Shown: positions 44,018-54,157, counted from the first letter of the stretch. The stretch is DNA of 64,000 nucleotides from Algibacter pacificus (GCF_008033385.1 NZ_VOGY01000003.1:248001-312000), one strand, 5' to 3'. Numbers and translations: made by a program. Notes: a model not told the origin generated them from the sequence alone.

Positions 44018-44812
44018 GTGGCGTATAAACCAAATCATAATCAAGTAAAAGCAAAAAAGCATCTGGGTCAGCATTTTTTAAATGACGAATCGGTTGCAGA
44101 ACGCATAGCTGATACATTAACATTAAATAATTATAAAACCGTTTTAGAAATAGGTCCAGGTATGGGCGTGCTTACTAAGTATTTGCTAAAAAAACCAGTA
44201 ACGACTTATGTGGTAGAAATTGATACAGAATCGGTGGAATATCTGCAGGCTAACTATCTCAATTTAGCGCCTAGAATAATAGAAAAAGATTTTTTAAAGT
44301 ACGATTTAAATGAATCTTTAAATGGCGAACCCTTTGCTATTATTGGTAATTTTCCCTATAATATTTCAACACAAATTGTTTTTAAAACCTTAGAAATGCG
44401 TGATCAAATTCCTGAATTTTCAGGGATGTTCCAAAAAGAAGTAGCCGCACGTATTTGTTCTAAAGAAGGTTCTAAGGTTTATGGAATCCTTTCGGTTTTG
44501 GTACAAGCTTTTTATGATGCCGAATACTTGTTTACGGTGCCACCAAACGTGTTTAATCCGCCACCAAAGGTAGATTCTGGTGTGTTACGACTTATCCGTA
44601 AAGAAAATTATTCATTGCCTTGTAACGAAAAAATGTTTTATAAAGTGGTGAAAACAGCTTTTCAGCAACGTAGAAAAACACTTCGTAACAGTTTAAAAAC
44701 ATTCGATTTGTCCGATAATTTAAAAGCAAATAGTATCTTTGGCCAACGCCCAGAGCAATTAAGCGTCGCTTCTTTTATAGAGCTTACGCAATTGTTAGAA
44801 AACGATCAGTAG
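44018..44812 (+). CDS. rsmA: 16S rRNA dimethyladenosine transferase
   Basis: A 264-residue SAM-dependent methyltransferase that dimethylates two adjacent adenosines near the 3' end of 16S rRNA (KsgA). Motif I is [12 protein letters not shown], the catalytic motif IV is NFPYNIS, and the C-terminal helical domain has [15 protein letters not shown]. The start is GTG at 44018; the ATG at 44013 is in another frame. The [13 protein letters not shown] opening is typical. mgtE follows 21 nt later, and rsmA-mgtE is a conserved order in flavobacteria. Confidence 0.96.
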   Translation: MAYKPNHNQVKAKKHLGQHFLNDESVAERIADTLTLNNYKTVLEIGPGMGVLTKYLLKKPVTTYVVEIDTESVEYLQANYLNLAPRIIEKDFLKYDLNESLNGEPFAIIGNFPYNISTQIVFKTLEMRDQIPEFSGMFQKEVAARICSKEGSKVYGILSVLVQAFYDAEYLFTVPPNVFNPPPKVDSGVLRLIRKENYSLPCNEKMFYKVVKTAFQQRRKTLRNSLKTFDLSDNLKANSIFGQRPEQLSVASFIELTQLLENDQ

Positions 44813-44833
44813 AACCTTTTAAATTTTCTGAAT

Positions 44834-46207
44834 TTGTTTGAAGAAAATGAAAACATACAGTTCGAGTTAACAAAAGAACTCCTCCAGCAAGCAGAACAGC
44901 TTATTGCGGCTAAAGATGATAAGCAATTAAAATTACTTTTAGACGAGTTTCACCATGCCGATATTGCCGAAATTCTAGATGAGTTAAATCTAGAACAGGC
45001 TATGTATGTTATTAAATTATTAGATTCTGACACTACGGCCGATATTTTAATGGAACTCGATGAAGATAATCGAGAAAAAGTATTACAAAATCTTTCCGCC
45101 AAAGAAATTGCCGATGAAATTGAGGCTTTAGATACCGATGATGCTGCCGATATTATTGCCGAACTTCCAGAAGAACGCCAGCAAGAAGTTATAGCCCATA
45201 TTGAAGATTTAGAACATAAAGCAGAAATTACCGAACTTTTAGCCTACGATGAAGATACTGCTGGTGGGCTTATGGCAAAGGAGCTTGTAAAAGTATACGA
45301 TACCTGGACGGTTGCAGGTTGTTTACGTCGTATTCGCGGCCAAGCCGAAGAAGTTACCCGTGTGCACTCTGTTTATGTAGTGAATAGGCAAAATAAGCTT
45401 GTAGGTCGTCTATCGTTGAAAGATTTAATTGTAGCCAAAAACGATAAAAAAATTGCCGATATTTATATATCAAATGTCGATTCAGTAAATGTACACGATG
45501 ATGTGGAAGATGTTGCTAAAGTAATGGCAAAATACGATTTAGAAGCTATTCCTGTAGTCGATAACAACCAAATACTGTTAGGACGTATTACCATCGATGA
45601 TGTTGTAGATGTAATTAAAGAAGAAGCTGAAAAAGATTACCAATTAGCCGCCGGTATATCGCAAGATGTGGAGGCCGATGATAATATTTGGGAACTTACC
45701 AAAGCCCGTTTACCGTGGCTATTAATTGGTATGTTTGGCGGTATTGGTGCTGCAAGTATTATTGGGGGGTTTAGCGGTGCGATGAAAAGTTTTCCAGAAT
45801 TATTAATGTTTATTCCTCTTATTCAAGCTACCGCTGGAAATGTTGGTGTACAATCCTCAGCTATTGTAGTTCAAGGGCTTGCAAACAACACCATAAAAGG
45901 TAAATTATTAAAACGTTTATTAAAAGAATCTGCGCTTGGGTTGGTAAATGGTGCAGCCATTGCGTTAATAGTATTACTTATTAGTCATTTTGGGTTTAAA
46001 ACCACCTACTTTGTTTCTATGACTATTGGTGTTGCGCTTATTACAGTAATTATTATGGCCGCCTTAATTGGTACCTTTGTGCCTATTATTTTAGATAAAC
46101 GCGGTGTGGATCCTGCCATTGCAACAGGACCATTTATAACAACGAGTAATGATATATTTGGGATATTAATTTATTTTCTTATAGCAAAAATGATACTCGG
46201 TTTTTAA
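44834..46207 (+). CDS. mgtE: Magnesium transporter MgtE
   Basis: A 457-residue Mg2+ channel/transporter. It has an N-terminal superhelical domain (~20-125) with HHADIAEILDEL and the ELPEERQQEVIAH repeats, two CBS domains (~135-255; YDEDTAGGLMAKELVKVYDTW, ISNVDSVNVHDDVEDVAKVM), a plug helix and five membrane helices (~285-457; PLIQATAGNVGVQSSAIVVQGLA). The CBS pair senses intracellular Mg2+. The start is TTG at 44834, 21 nt after rsmA. Length agrees with the family. Confidence 0.94.
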   Translation: MFEENENIQFELTKELLQQAEQLIAAKDDKQLKLLLDEFHHADIAEILDELNLEQAMYVIKLLDSDTTADILMELDEDNREKVLQNLSAKEIADEIEALDTDDAADIIAELPEERQQEVIAHIEDLEHKAEITELLAYDEDTAGGLMAKELVKVYDTWTVAGCLRRIRGQAEEVTRVHSVYVVNRQNKLVGRLSLKDLIVAKNDKKIADIYISNVDSVNVHDDVEDVAKVMAKYDLEAIPVVDNNQILLGRITIDDVVDVIKEEAEKDYQLAAGISQDVEADDNIWELTKARLPWLLIGMFGGIGAASIIGGFSGAMKSFPELLMFIPLIQATAGNVGVQSSAIVVQGLANNTIKGKLLKRLLKESALGLVNGAAIALIVLLISHFGFKTTYFVSMTIGVALITVIIMAALIGTFVPIILDKRGVDPAIATGPFITTSNDIFGILIYFLIAKMILGF

Positions 46208-46274
46208 ACTGTTTTTCGCTATTTCATTGTATAAAACATAGCAATTAAATAAAAAAACATTGTAAATTTATAGT

Positions 46275-47210
46275 ATGAAAATTCTACATTTAGATACTAA
46301 TCATGAGTTGTTAATTAATCAATTAGCACAAGCGGGATTTATAAATCATGAAGATTATACGTCCTCAAAAGCTATAATTGAAGCCAAAATTAGTGAATAT
46401 GATGGTATTGTTTTACGAAGTCGTTTCACCATAGATAAACAATTTCTCGATGCGGCAACTCGTCTTAAATTTATAGGAAGAGTAGGTGCAGGATTAGAAA
46501 ATATAGATTGTGAGTACGCCAAAGAAAAGGGCGTGTATTTAATTTCCGCACCCGAAGGTAATAGAAATGCCGTTGGCGAGCATAGTTTAGGCATGCTACT
46601 GTCTTTATTTAATAAATTGAATAAGGCTGACGCCGAAGTACGACAGGGACAGTGGTTGCGTGAAGCGAACCGAGGTATTGAGCTCGACGGAAAAACAGTT
46701 GGTTTAATAGGCTACGGCAATATGGGAAAAGCCTTTGCTAAAAAACTTCGAGGTTTTGATGTTGAGGTGCTATGTTACGATATAAAAGCCAATGTTGGTG
46801 ATGCTAACGCCAAGCAAGTATCTTTACAAGAATTTCAAGACAAAGTAGAGGTTATCAGTTTGCACACCCCGCAAACACCACTAACGGTAAACATGATTAA
46901 TTCAGAATTTATCAATGCTGTTAAAAAACCATTTTGGTTAATAAATACGGCCCGCGGAAAAAGTGTAGTGACCATAGATTTAATGAAAGCTTTAAAATCC
47001 GGAAAAATTTTAGGTGCCGGACTCGATGTTCTGGAATATGAAAAAGCATCATTCGAGAATCTGTTTTCTAATACCATGCCTGAAGCTTTTCAATATTTAA
47101 TAGATGCGGAAAACGTATTATTAACACCACATGTTGCTGGTTGGACTATTGAAAGCAAAGAAAAATTGGCGCAAACTATAGTCGATAAAATTCTAGCTAA
47201 ATTTTGTTAA
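46275..47210 (+). CDS. D-2-hydroxyacid dehydrogenase (phosphoglycerate dehydrogenase-like)
   Basis: A 311-residue NAD-dependent oxidoreductase without a C-terminal ACT domain. It has an N-terminal substrate domain (~1-95), a Rossmann domain with VGLIGYGNMGKAFAKKL at ~140, catalytic Arg in INTARGKS, a Glu in the segment after GLDVLE, and the catalytic His in LTPHVAGWT. It could make D-3-phosphoglycerate-derived serine or reduce another 2-keto acid; sequence alone does not fix the substrate. It is followed by the DUF1801 gene 23 nt on. Confidence 0.9.
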   Translation: MKILHLDTNHELLINQLAQAGFINHEDYTSSKAIIEAKISEYDGIVLRSRFTIDKQFLDAATRLKFIGRVGAGLENIDCEYAKEKGVYLISAPEGNRNAVGEHSLGMLLSLFNKLNKADAEVRQGQWLREANRGIELDGKTVGLIGYGNMGKAFAKKLRGFDVEVLCYDIKANVGDANAKQVSLQEFQDKVEVISLHTPQTPLTVNMINSEFINAVKKPFWLINTARGKSVVTIDLMKALKSGKILGAGLDVLEYEKASFENLFSNTMPEAFQYLIDAENVLLTPHVAGWTIESKEKLAQTIVDKILAKFC

Positions 47211-47233
47211 CTTTATGTTTTCAAAATAAAACC

Positions 47234-47689
47234 ATGCCAGCTAAAGCCATAAGCGTTGAACACTATTTAAACGAATTACCCGAAGATCGAAAAGAAAGCG
47301 TAAACCAACTCCGTGAGCAAATTCTAAAAAATCTACCAAAAGGGGTTGAAGAAACCATGAGTTATGGTATGCTCGGCTATGTTTTGCCTCATACGGTTTA
47401 CCCGAGTGGTTACCATTGCAATTCTAAATTGCCCTTGCCATTTATGAATGTGGCCTCTCAAAAAAACTTTATTGCGGTATATAGCATGGTGCTTTACGCA
47501 AAACCAGGTCTTAAGGATTGGTTTGTTTCCGAGTACGCTAAACGTTGTAAATATAAGCTAGATATGGGCAAAAGTTGTATTCGGTTTAAAAAAATGAACG
47601 ATATTCCGTTTGAACTTATCGGCGAATTAACAGCGAAAGTAACCGCAGAGGAATGGATTGCACTTTATGAACATTCAATAAAAAAATAA
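47234..47689 (+). CDS. DUF1801 domain protein
   Basis: A 151-residue cytoplasmic protein of the DUF1801/YdhG-like fold. It opens AKAISVEHYLNELPEDRKESVNQLREQILKNLPKGVEETMSYGMLGYVLP and has the PLPFMNVASQKNFIAVYSMVLY and DMGKSCIRFKKMNDIPFELI segments. The ATG at 47234 is preferred over the in-frame TTG at 47204 because the latter would overlap the previous gene. The family is related to iron-chaperone frataxin-like folds, but no function is shown. It sits 3 nt before the VOC gene, so they are co-transcribed. Confidence 0.87.
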   Translation: MPAKAISVEHYLNELPEDRKESVNQLREQILKNLPKGVEETMSYGMLGYVLPHTVYPSGYHCNSKLPLPFMNVASQKNFIAVYSMVLYAKPGLKDWFVSEYAKRCKYKLDMGKSCIRFKKMNDIPFELIGELTAKVTAEEWIALYEHSIKK

Positions 47690-47692
47690 ATT

Positions 47693-48076
47693 ATGAAACG
47701 TGTTACAGGAATTGGCGGTCTGTTTTTTAAAAGTAAAGACCCAAAAGCATCTAAAGATTGGTACAAAAAACATTTAGGATTTAATACCGACGATTATGGG
47801 AGTACCTTTTGGTGGAAAGATAAAGAAGGTAAAGATTGTTCTACCCAGTGGAGCCCATTTCCGGAGGATACTAAATATTACGAGCCCTCAAAAAAAGATT
47901 TTATGTTTAATTATCGTGTAGAAAATTTACACGAATTACTAAAAGTTTTAAAAGAAGAAGGTGTTACTATAGTTGGTGAAGTTGAAGAATATGAGTACGG
48001 TAAATTTGGATGGATTTTAGAGAATGATGGTAATAAAGTTGAACTTTGGGAGCCTAAGGATAGTGCTTTTTTGTAA
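47693..48076 (+). CDS. VOC-family (glyoxalase/bleomycin-resistance fold) protein
   Basis: A 127-residue vicinal-oxygen-chelate protein. It has ITGIGGLFFKSKDPKASKDWYKKHLGF in the first half and EYEYGKFGWILENDGNKVELWEP in the second, where the Glu before LWEP is the usual metal ligand. Such proteins bind or act on small molecules; no specific substrate is shown. It starts 3 nt after the DUF1801 stop, forming a small unit. Confidence 0.88.
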   Translation: MKRVTGIGGLFFKSKDPKASKDWYKKHLGFNTDDYGSTFWWKDKEGKDCSTQWSPFPEDTKYYEPSKKDFMFNYRVENLHELLKVLKEEGVTIVGEVEEYEYGKFGWILENDGNKVELWEPKDSAFL

Positions 48077-48108
48077 ATTCGCGGTACAACTCAACAACTT
48101 CATTTTAA

Positions 48109-48873
48109 TTGACTTACTTAGAAATCCTTCAAGCTTATAATTTATCCCTTTTACAATGGATTGCCATTGGCTGTGCTGTATTTTTACTAGGCATGTCCAA
48201 ATCAGGTATTAAAGGTATCGGAATTATTATTGTGGTTATCATGGCTTTTGTATTTGGCGAAAAAGCTTCTACAGGTGTATTGTTACCGTTACTTGTTTGT
48301 GCCGATATTTTTGCTGTTATTTATTATAATAGGCATGCGCAATGGGATATTATTAAAAAATTAATTCCTTGGATGATTGCCGGTGTACTTGTTGGCGTGT
48401 GGATTGGTAATGATATTTCGGAGTTATTTTTTAAACGACTTATGGCTATCATTATTATTTGTTCGGTGTTTATTATGTTCTATACCGAACGTAAAAAGTC
48501 GGATAGTATTCCAACCAATAAATGGTTTTCTTATGGAACCGGGTTTTTAACAGGATTTACAACGATGATTGGGAATTTAGCTGGACCGATTTCAAATATT
48601 TATTTTATGACCATGCGTTTTCCCAAAAACGAATTTATAGGCACCGCCGCGTGGTTGTTTTTTATAATAAATGTGTTTAAACTGCCTTTTCATATTTTTG
48701 TTTGGGGCACCATAACAAAAGAAACTTTGGTACTGAATTCTGTTTTAATTCCAGCCGTTATTATTGGTTTTTTCTTAGGAGCCTATATTGTAAAACTTAT
48801 TTCTAACGTTAGTTACCGTCGGTTTATATTAATAGTGACCGCTATTGGTGGTTTTACTATGTTATTTAGTTAA
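48109..48873 (+). CDS. TauE/SafE-family permease
   Basis: A 254-residue inner-membrane protein with about eight helices, typical of TauE/SafE sulfite/sulfoacetate exporters (DUF81). Features are the FLLGMSKSGIKGIGIIIVVIMAFVFG opening with a conserved Lys-Gly, the VGVWIGNDISELFFKRLMAIIII centre and GTAAWLFFIINVFKLPFHIF in the second half. The start is TTG at 48109, 32 nt after the VOC gene. The anion carried is unknown. Confidence 0.88.
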   Translation: MTYLEILQAYNLSLLQWIAIGCAVFLLGMSKSGIKGIGIIIVVIMAFVFGEKASTGVLLPLLVCADIFAVIYYNRHAQWDIIKKLIPWMIAGVLVGVWIGNDISELFFKRLMAIIIICSVFIMFYTERKKSDSIPTNKWFSYGTGFLTGFTTMIGNLAGPISNIYFMTMRFPKNEFIGTAAWLFFIINVFKLPFHIFVWGTITKETLVLNSVLIPAVIIGFFLGAYIVKLISNVSYRRFILIVTAIGGFTMLFS

Positions 48874-48937
48874 TTATCAATTCCTTAATTGATTCGATTT
48901 TTTGTTATCTTTACGGAATAAAAATTTAATATTTAAA

Positions 48938-49315
48938 ATGGCAGACGAAAAAAATTTAGGCAATGACCTTAAGGATGGTGCTAAAAAGGCAGCAAATACA
49001 GTAAACGAAAAAACGAATGAATTTGCAGGAGAAGCAAAAGAGGCAGCTTCTAGTTTTACTAAAGGAGCTAATGAAGTATTAGCGAGTGAAAACAAAAAAA
49101 TGGTTGCAGGGATTGTTGCTATTTTAATTGGTTCATTAGGAATACATAAATTTATTTTGGGTTATACTAAAGAAGGTATTATTCAAATTGTAGCAACATT
49201 TGTTACTTGTGGTATTGCTGGTATTATTCCTTTTATAGAAGGGATTATCTATTTAACAAAATCTGACGAAGAATTCTACAATACATACCAAGTAGGTAAA
49301 AAAGGTTGGTTCTAA
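48938..49315 (+). CDS. TM2-domain membrane protein with LEA-like N-terminus
   Basis: A 125-residue protein; the ATG at 48938 is preferred to an upstream in-frame TTG at 48902 because a -7-like sequence (TATCTTTA) lies at 48906-48913. Residues 1-45 are an Ala/Lys/Glu-rich amphipathic helix (KDGAKKAANTVNEKTNEFAG) as in LEA-like stress proteins. Residues ~52-110 are a TM2 domain with two helices (MVAGIVAILIGSLGIHKFILGYTKEG, and TFVTCGIAGIIPFIEGIIYL). The function of TM2 proteins is unknown. A terminator follows. Confidence 0.87.
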   Translation: MADEKNLGNDLKDGAKKAANTVNEKTNEFAGEAKEAASSFTKGANEVLASENKKMVAGIVAILIGSLGIHKFILGYTKEGIIQIVATFVTCGIAGIIPFIEGIIYLTKSDEEFYNTYQVGKKGWF

Positions 49316-49337
49316 TTTAGAACATAGAATAAATATA

Positions 49338-49371
49338 AAAAAGCTGAAACATTTACGTTTCAGTTTTTTTA
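49338..49371 (+). terminator. Terminator between convergent TM2 and acyltransferase genes
   Basis: Stem CTGAAAC/GTTTCAG with a 6-nt loop, A-run before and seven T after; works for the plus strand and, with the A-run read as T, also for the minus strand gene ending at 49388. Confidence 0.85.
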
Positions 49372-49387
49372 TATTTATAAAAATGAT

Positions 49388-51220
49388 TTAAGTTGCAGGG
49401 TTATTTCCTGTAAATTTTCGTTCCAATTCTGCTTGAAATTCTTCCATTACGGGTCTAACAGTACTTTCTGGTAAGTCGGCTATTTTAATGTACATTAGCC
49501 CATCTACAGCATTGTTAAATAATGGATCTACGTTAAATGCTACTAAGCGTGCATTTTGTTTAATATATTTTTTAAGAAGTACAGGCATGCGTAAAGCACC
49601 TGGCTCTATTTCGTCAATAAGTTTATCAAATTTATTTAAATCTGCTGCAGTTTCATCTAAAACAAAATCTTTATCAGCGTCTTTCAGTTTTACTTTAAAT
49701 TCTTTTTTAGGGTGTACATATTGTGCTATATAAGGATCATAATAATGCGATTTCATAAACTCAATCATTAACGATTTTGAGAAATTTGAAAACTGGTTAC
49801 TAATGCTTACCCCACCAATTAAAAATGAATGTTCTGGAAAGCGTAAAGTAGTGTGTACAATACCTTTCCAAAGTAAAAATAACGGCATTGGTTTTTGTTG
49901 ATATTCTTTAATAATGAAGGCTCTACCCATTTCTATAGATTGGCTCATCATTTTGTGTAATTCGGGTTCAAAACGAAATAAATCTTGAAGATAAAATCCA
50001 TTTATTCCGTATTTTTTAAATATTTGAGATCCTAAGCCCATTCTATAGGCCCCAGCAAGAATGTTTCTTTCACGGTCCCATAAAAACATGTGGTGGTAAT
50101 ATTGATCGAATTCATCTAAATCAGTAGCTTCATTCGTGCCTTCTCCAACTTCGCGAAAGGTAATTTCACGCAAACGCCCAATTTCAAGAAGTATATTAGG
50201 TACGGTTTCGGCTTGTGCTAAAAACACTTCGTAATTTTTACTTTCTAGAAGTCTAGAGTTACTTGCTCTAAGGCTTTCAACTTCTTTCATCATAATTTCG
50301 GAATCTACCGGAGTTACAATGTTTTTAGGTGCTTTTGGCGTTTTTAAAGTTGAAGAGATATTGTCTAGTATTTTTGATTTCTTTTCAAAAATATTAGACA
50401 GCATGTATGTTTTTTTTCTTAAGAAATTTGAAAAATCTTCTAATGAAACATGTTCTTTTTGGTCGGCAACCGAAATAGGTTTACCTATTCTAACTTTTAT
50501 AACCCGTCGTTTTTGACTTAAAAGTTCAGAAGGTAATTTTGCCGTTCGGAACGTATCACTAATTTTAGAAAGCTTGTAAAACAACTTACTATTTTTAGCA
50601 TGAAAATAAATAGGCACCACAGGAACTTCGGCGCGTTTTATAAGTTTAAGTGCAGGTTCCTCCCAAGGTTTGTCTATAACCAGTTTACCATCTCTATAGG
50701 TTGAAACTTCACCGGCAGGAAACAAACCTAACGGATATCCATTGCGTAAATGTAAAATAGCATTTTTAAAACCCGCTATGCTAGACTTGGCATCCTTTCT
50801 GTCTTCAAAAGGGTTTACGGGCATAATGTAAGGTTTCATCGGTTCTATGCGATGAAGTAAAAAATTCGCTATAATTTTAAAATCCTCACGTTGCTCTAGC
50901 ATTAATTTTAAAAGTAAAATACCATCGATACCACCAAGGGGATGATTGGAAACGGTGATATACGCACCGCTTTTTGGGAGACGTTTTAAATCTTCTTCTG
51001 GTATTTCGAATTTAATTTGAAATTCCTCTAAAATTTTATCTAAAAATTCAACTCCTTCAAGATGATTATTGCGCTTATAAAACGTATTTAAAGTCGATAT
51101 TTTAAGCAGCTTCATTAGTGTCCATCCAATAAAAGTTCCAATAAAACCATACCTATCTAGTTTTATTGCTTTTGCTACTTCTTTGGGAGTAACTAAGCTT
51201 GTATTTGTTACTTTGGTCAT
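49388..51220 (-). CDS. olsF: Bifunctional acyltransferase (OlsF-type, lysophospholipid acyltransferase plus GNAT-like domain)
   Basis: A 610-residue fusion. The N-terminal ~1-280 is a PlsC-like acyltransferase with AYITVSNHPLGGIDG (His to Asp spacing slightly unusual) and GLFPAGEVST. The C-terminal ~320-600 is an OlsB-like N-acyltransferase (ILLEIGRLREITFREVGEGTNEATDLDEFDQYYHHMFLWDRE, LFLLWKGIVHTTLRFPEHSFLIGGVS). In characterised OlsF proteins of Bacteroidota and Serratia, this pair makes ornithine lipids: the C-terminal part adds a 3-hydroxyacyl group to ornithine and the N-terminal part adds the second fatty acid. It is the last gene of a leftward set after a GNAT and lysC. Confidence 0.82.
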   Translation of the reverse strand: MTKVTNTSLVTPKEVAKAIKLDRYGFIGTFIGWTLMKLLKISTLNTFYKRNNHLEGVEFLDKILEEFQIKFEIPEEDLKRLPKSGAYITVSNHPLGGIDGILLLKLMLEQREDFKIIANFLLHRIEPMKPYIMPVNPFEDRKDAKSSIAGFKNAILHLRNGYPLGLFPAGEVSTYRDGKLVIDKPWEEPALKLIKRAEVPVVPIYFHAKNSKLFYKLSKISDTFRTAKLPSELLSQKRRVIKVRIGKPISVADQKEHVSLEDFSNFLRKKTYMLSNIFEKKSKILDNISSTLKTPKAPKNIVTPVDSEIMMKEVESLRASNSRLLESKNYEVFLAQAETVPNILLEIGRLREITFREVGEGTNEATDLDEFDQYYHHMFLWDRERNILAGAYRMGLGSQIFKKYGINGFYLQDLFRFEPELHKMMSQSIEMGRAFIIKEYQQKPMPLFLLWKGIVHTTLRFPEHSFLIGGVSISNQFSNFSKSLMIEFMKSHYYDPYIAQYVHPKKEFKVKLKDADKDFVLDETAADLNKFDKLIDEIEPGALRMPVLLKKYIKQNARLVAFNVDPLFNNAVDGLMYIKIADLPESTVRPVMEEFQAELERKFTGNNPAT

Positions 51221-51251
51221 GGCTGTAAATGTACTAAAATATACTATTTAA

Positions 51252-52511
51252 TTAAATAGTTACTATTTGAACGGTTTCTTGAGTTAATTGTTTTAGTAAC
51301 ACCGTTTTATCGGTTTCAATTTTATTTATGGCCATTTGGTTATAATGGCGAATGGTGTAAAGCGAGACATTTTGATTACAAACAACCTTAAATTTCGATT
51401 TTAATTGATGTAATAATTCTTCGAGAGTATTGTAGTTGTTTTCTATACAAACAGAAAAACTTATAGCCGAGTTTTGGATAACACCTACTTTCATTTTATA
51501 CTGATGTAAAAGACTGAAAATAGTACTGATGTTTTCTTCAACAATATATGAAAAATTTACAGATGAAAGCGAAATTAAAACCTGGTTCCTCTTTACTATA
51601 AAACATGGAATTATAGGATTTAAAAGGCTGTTTTTACTAATTTTTGTCCCGTTGTCTTGTGGATTTAAAAACGATTTTACGTACAAAGGAATTTCCTTTC
51701 CCTGTAAGGGTTGTAAGGTTTTTGGGTGAATTACAGAGGCACCATAAAATGCCAATTCTATCGCTTCTCTATAGGACATATTATTTAGTAATTGTGCATT
51801 TTCAAAGTAACGCGGATCGGCATTTAATACGCCAGGAACATCTTTCCAAATAGTAACCTGTTCTGCATTTAAACAATACGCATAAATAGCAGCCGTATAG
51901 TCGCTGCCCTCGCGACCTAAAGTTGTAGTGAAATTATTAGAATCGCTACCTATGAAACCTTGGGTAATATTTAAAACTGATGTGTTAAATGTACTTGATA
52001 TCAGTTGTTGGGTCTTGTTCCAATTTACTTGAGCTCGACGGTAATAATTATCGGTTTTTATGTGTTCGCGAACATCAACCCAATTATTGTTAAGCCCTCT
52101 TAAATTTAAGTATTCACTAATTATTATGGTTGAAAGGAGTTCGCCAAATCCGATAATTTGATCGTAAACAAAATTGTAATCGGGCGATTTGTTACTTATT
52201 AGAAACTGATTTAATTCTCTAAAAAAAACATTCACTTTTTTAAAAACGTCATGGTTTTCATTTGTGAATAAATCTAAAATAATTTCGTTATGAAACTTTT
52301 TAATTTCTTGTAAACTGCTTTGTAGTTGGGATTTATTTTCGAAATAGTTGTGAATAACAAGTTCCAATGCATTGGTGGTTTTACCTATTGCAGAAATTAC
52401 AATTAGGGTGTTTTTATAACCCATTTTTTGTAAAATAGAGGCTACGTTTTTTATGCTTTGAGCATCTTTTACTGAAGCACCACCAAATTTATAGACTTGC
52501 ATTTTGTTCAA
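51252..52511 (-). CDS. lysC: Aspartate kinase
   Basis: A 419-residue monofunctional enzyme that makes 4-phospho-L-aspartate, the first step to Lys, Thr and Met. Substrate and ATP motifs are KFGGASVKDAQSI at the N-terminus, QIIGFGELLST, GFIGSDSNNFTTTLGREGSDYTAAIYA and KDVPGVLNADPRY, and the ASVIHPKTLQPL segment. Two ACT domains (~295-410), partly diverged, follow and would carry feedback control. It starts 16 nt after the GNAT gene and ends 31 nt before olsF. Confidence 0.93.
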   Translation of the reverse strand: MNKMQVYKFGGASVKDAQSIKNVASILQKMGYKNTLIVISAIGKTTNALELVIHNYFENKSQLQSSLQEIKKFHNEIILDLFTNENHDVFKKVNVFFRELNQFLISNKSPDYNFVYDQIIGFGELLSTIIISEYLNLRGLNNNWVDVREHIKTDNYYRRAQVNWNKTQQLISSTFNTSVLNITQGFIGSDSNNFTTTLGREGSDYTAAIYAYCLNAEQVTIWKDVPGVLNADPRYFENAQLLNNMSYREAIELAFYGASVIHPKTLQPLQGKEIPLYVKSFLNPQDNGTKISKNSLLNPIIPCFIVKRNQVLISLSSVNFSYIVEENISTIFSLLHQYKMKVGVIQNSAISFSVCIENNYNTLEELLHQLKSKFKVVCNQNVSLYTIRHYNQMAINKIETDKTVLLKQLTQETVQIVTI

Positions 52512-52527
52512 AGTATTTTAAACGATC

Positions 52528-53010
52528 TTATTTTATATTTTTAATGTAGTTCTGTATGCCAACTTGGTCCAATTGTACAACATTCCAATCTCTCATAACA
52601 TTAGCGCCTTGTTTTTCGTAAAAAGCAATCGCTGGTTCATTCCAATCTAGTACTTCCCAATTTATGCGTCTAACACCTAATTGGTGTCCGTACTTTACAA
52701 CTTCGTCCAAAAGGGCGGTTCCAATACCCGAACCTCTCATGTTTTTACTAACAATTAAATCTTCTAGGTGAATGGTTTTACCTTTCCATGTAGAATATCT
52801 ATGGTAAATTAAAGCAATTCCTTCGATGGTTTGGTTAATTTCGGCAATAAAACATTTAAATGCAGGTTGGGCCCCAAAACCATCATTTTTTAAATCTTCA
52901 ATGGTTATTTCTACAGCTTCTGGTTCCTTTTCGAATATAGCTAACTCATTAATTAGTTGTAGTACTCTTGGCATGTCGTCAATGCGGGCATTTCTTATTG
53001 TAAAATTCAT
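52528..53010 (-). CDS. GNAT-family N-acetyltransferase
   Basis: A 160-residue acetyl-CoA-dependent acetyltransferase. The acetyl-CoA loop is RGSGIGTALLDEVV near residue 95-108, with the preceding strand TIHLEDLIVSKN. Similarity is to diamine N-acetyltransferase-like proteins (LINELAIFEKEPEAVEITIEDL opening, AIAFYEKQGANVM near the end), but the substrate is not certain. It is the first of three leftward genes with lysC and olsF, and is divergent from fbp. Confidence 0.88.
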   Translation of the reverse strand: MNFTIRNARIDDMPRVLQLINELAIFEKEPEAVEITIEDLKNDGFGAQPAFKCFIAEINQTIEGIALIYHRYSTWKGKTIHLEDLIVSKNMRGSGIGTALLDEVVKYGHQLGVRRINWEVLDWNEPAIAFYEKQGANVMRDWNVVQLDQVGIQNYIKNIK

Positions 53011-53133
53011 AAATATTATTGTTGTTTTTCAAAGATACTTTAAACTTCATAATTTATGGCAGATAAGTTTTACGAAATCGATGTAGTTTACATATTTTTA
53101 TTGATATTTGTAGAAACAAAACAAATCATTTTT

Positions 53134-54138
53134 ATGGCTCATAAGAAACAAACTTTAGGTGAATTTATTATTGAAAATCAATCGTCGTTTAAATATTCTT
53201 CAGGAGAATTGTCTAGTCTTTTGAATTCTATTCGTTTGGCTGCAAAAGTGGTTAATCACGAAGTAAATAAGGCAGGTTTGGTTGATATTATTGGCGCGGC
53301 CGGGGACACTAATATTCAAGGAGAAGATCAGCAAAAACTAGATGTATATGCGAATGATAAATTCATTCAAACCTTGACTAAAAGAAATATTGTTTGTGGA
53401 ATTGCTAGTGAGGAAGAAGATGATTTTATAGCTATAAACAGTATTGATGAGAACCATCAAAATAAGTATATTGTGCTAATAGACCCGCTTGATGGGTCTT
53501 CTAATATTGATGTAAACGTATCAGTTGGAACTATTTTTTCAATTTATAGACGTATAACTCCTGTGGGAACTCCAGTAACTGCAGCTGATTTTTTACAAAA
53601 AGGGAGTGATCAAGTTGCGGCTGGTTATGTGGTTTATGGAACCTCGACCATGTTGGTTTACACTACAGGTGCGGGTGTTAATGGGTTTACATTAAACCCT
53701 GCTATCGGCTCGTTTTATTTGTCGCATCCTAATATGGAATTTCCAGAAGATGGTAGTATTTATTCTGTAAATGAAGGAAACTATATTCATTTTCCGCAAG
53801 GGATAAAAAATTATATTAAATATTGTCAGCAGGAAGAGGATGATAGGCCGTATACAGCTAGATATATTGGATCGCTAGTTTCAGATTTTCATAGAAATAT
53901 GATAAAAGGTGGTATATATCTTTATCCACAGAGCTCTAAAAATCCAGAAGGAAAATTACGTTTGCTTTATGAGTGTAATCCTATGGCGTTTTTAGCAGAA
54001 CAGGCTAATGGTTTTGCGAGCGATGGACTTATTAGAACTTTAGATGTTGTGCCTACAGAACTTCATCAACGTGTGCCGTTTATTTGTGGAAGTAAAAATA
54101 TGGTTAAAAAGGCCGAGGAGTTTATGAAGAAAGGCTAA
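53134..54138 (+). CDS. fbp: Fructose-1,6-bisphosphatase class I
   Basis: A 334-residue gluconeogenic enzyme hydrolysing fructose 1,6-bisphosphate. The start ATG at 53134 gives the usual N-terminus ([13 protein letters not shown]); the longer in-frame start at 53056 would add a hydrophobic 26-residue stretch not expected in this family. Motifs are [27 protein letters not shown], the metal site [20 protein letters not shown], and [13 protein letters not shown] near the C-terminus. A single gene ended by a strong terminator. Confidence 0.94.
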   Translation: MAHKKQTLGEFIIENQSSFKYSSGELSSLLNSIRLAAKVVNHEVNKAGLVDIIGAAGDTNIQGEDQQKLDVYANDKFIQTLTKRNIVCGIASEEEDDFIAINSIDENHQNKYIVLIDPLDGSSNIDVNVSVGTIFSIYRRITPVGTPVTAADFLQKGSDQVAAGYVVYGTSTMLVYTTGAGVNGFTLNPAIGSFYLSHPNMEFPEDGSIYSVNEGNYIHFPQGIKNYIKYCQQEEDDRPYTARYIGSLVSDFHRNMIKGGIYLYPQSSKNPEGKLRLLYECNPMAFLAEQANGFASDGLIRTLDVVPTELHQRVPFICGSKNMVKKAEEFMKKG

Positions 54139-54157
54139 TTGAGCTAAATATATTATA

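Noticed and set aside
53056-53133. Longer N-terminus for fructose-bisphosphatase
   Set aside because: The added residues are hydrophobic, lack similarity to the family and overlap the promoter region shared with the divergent GNAT gene.
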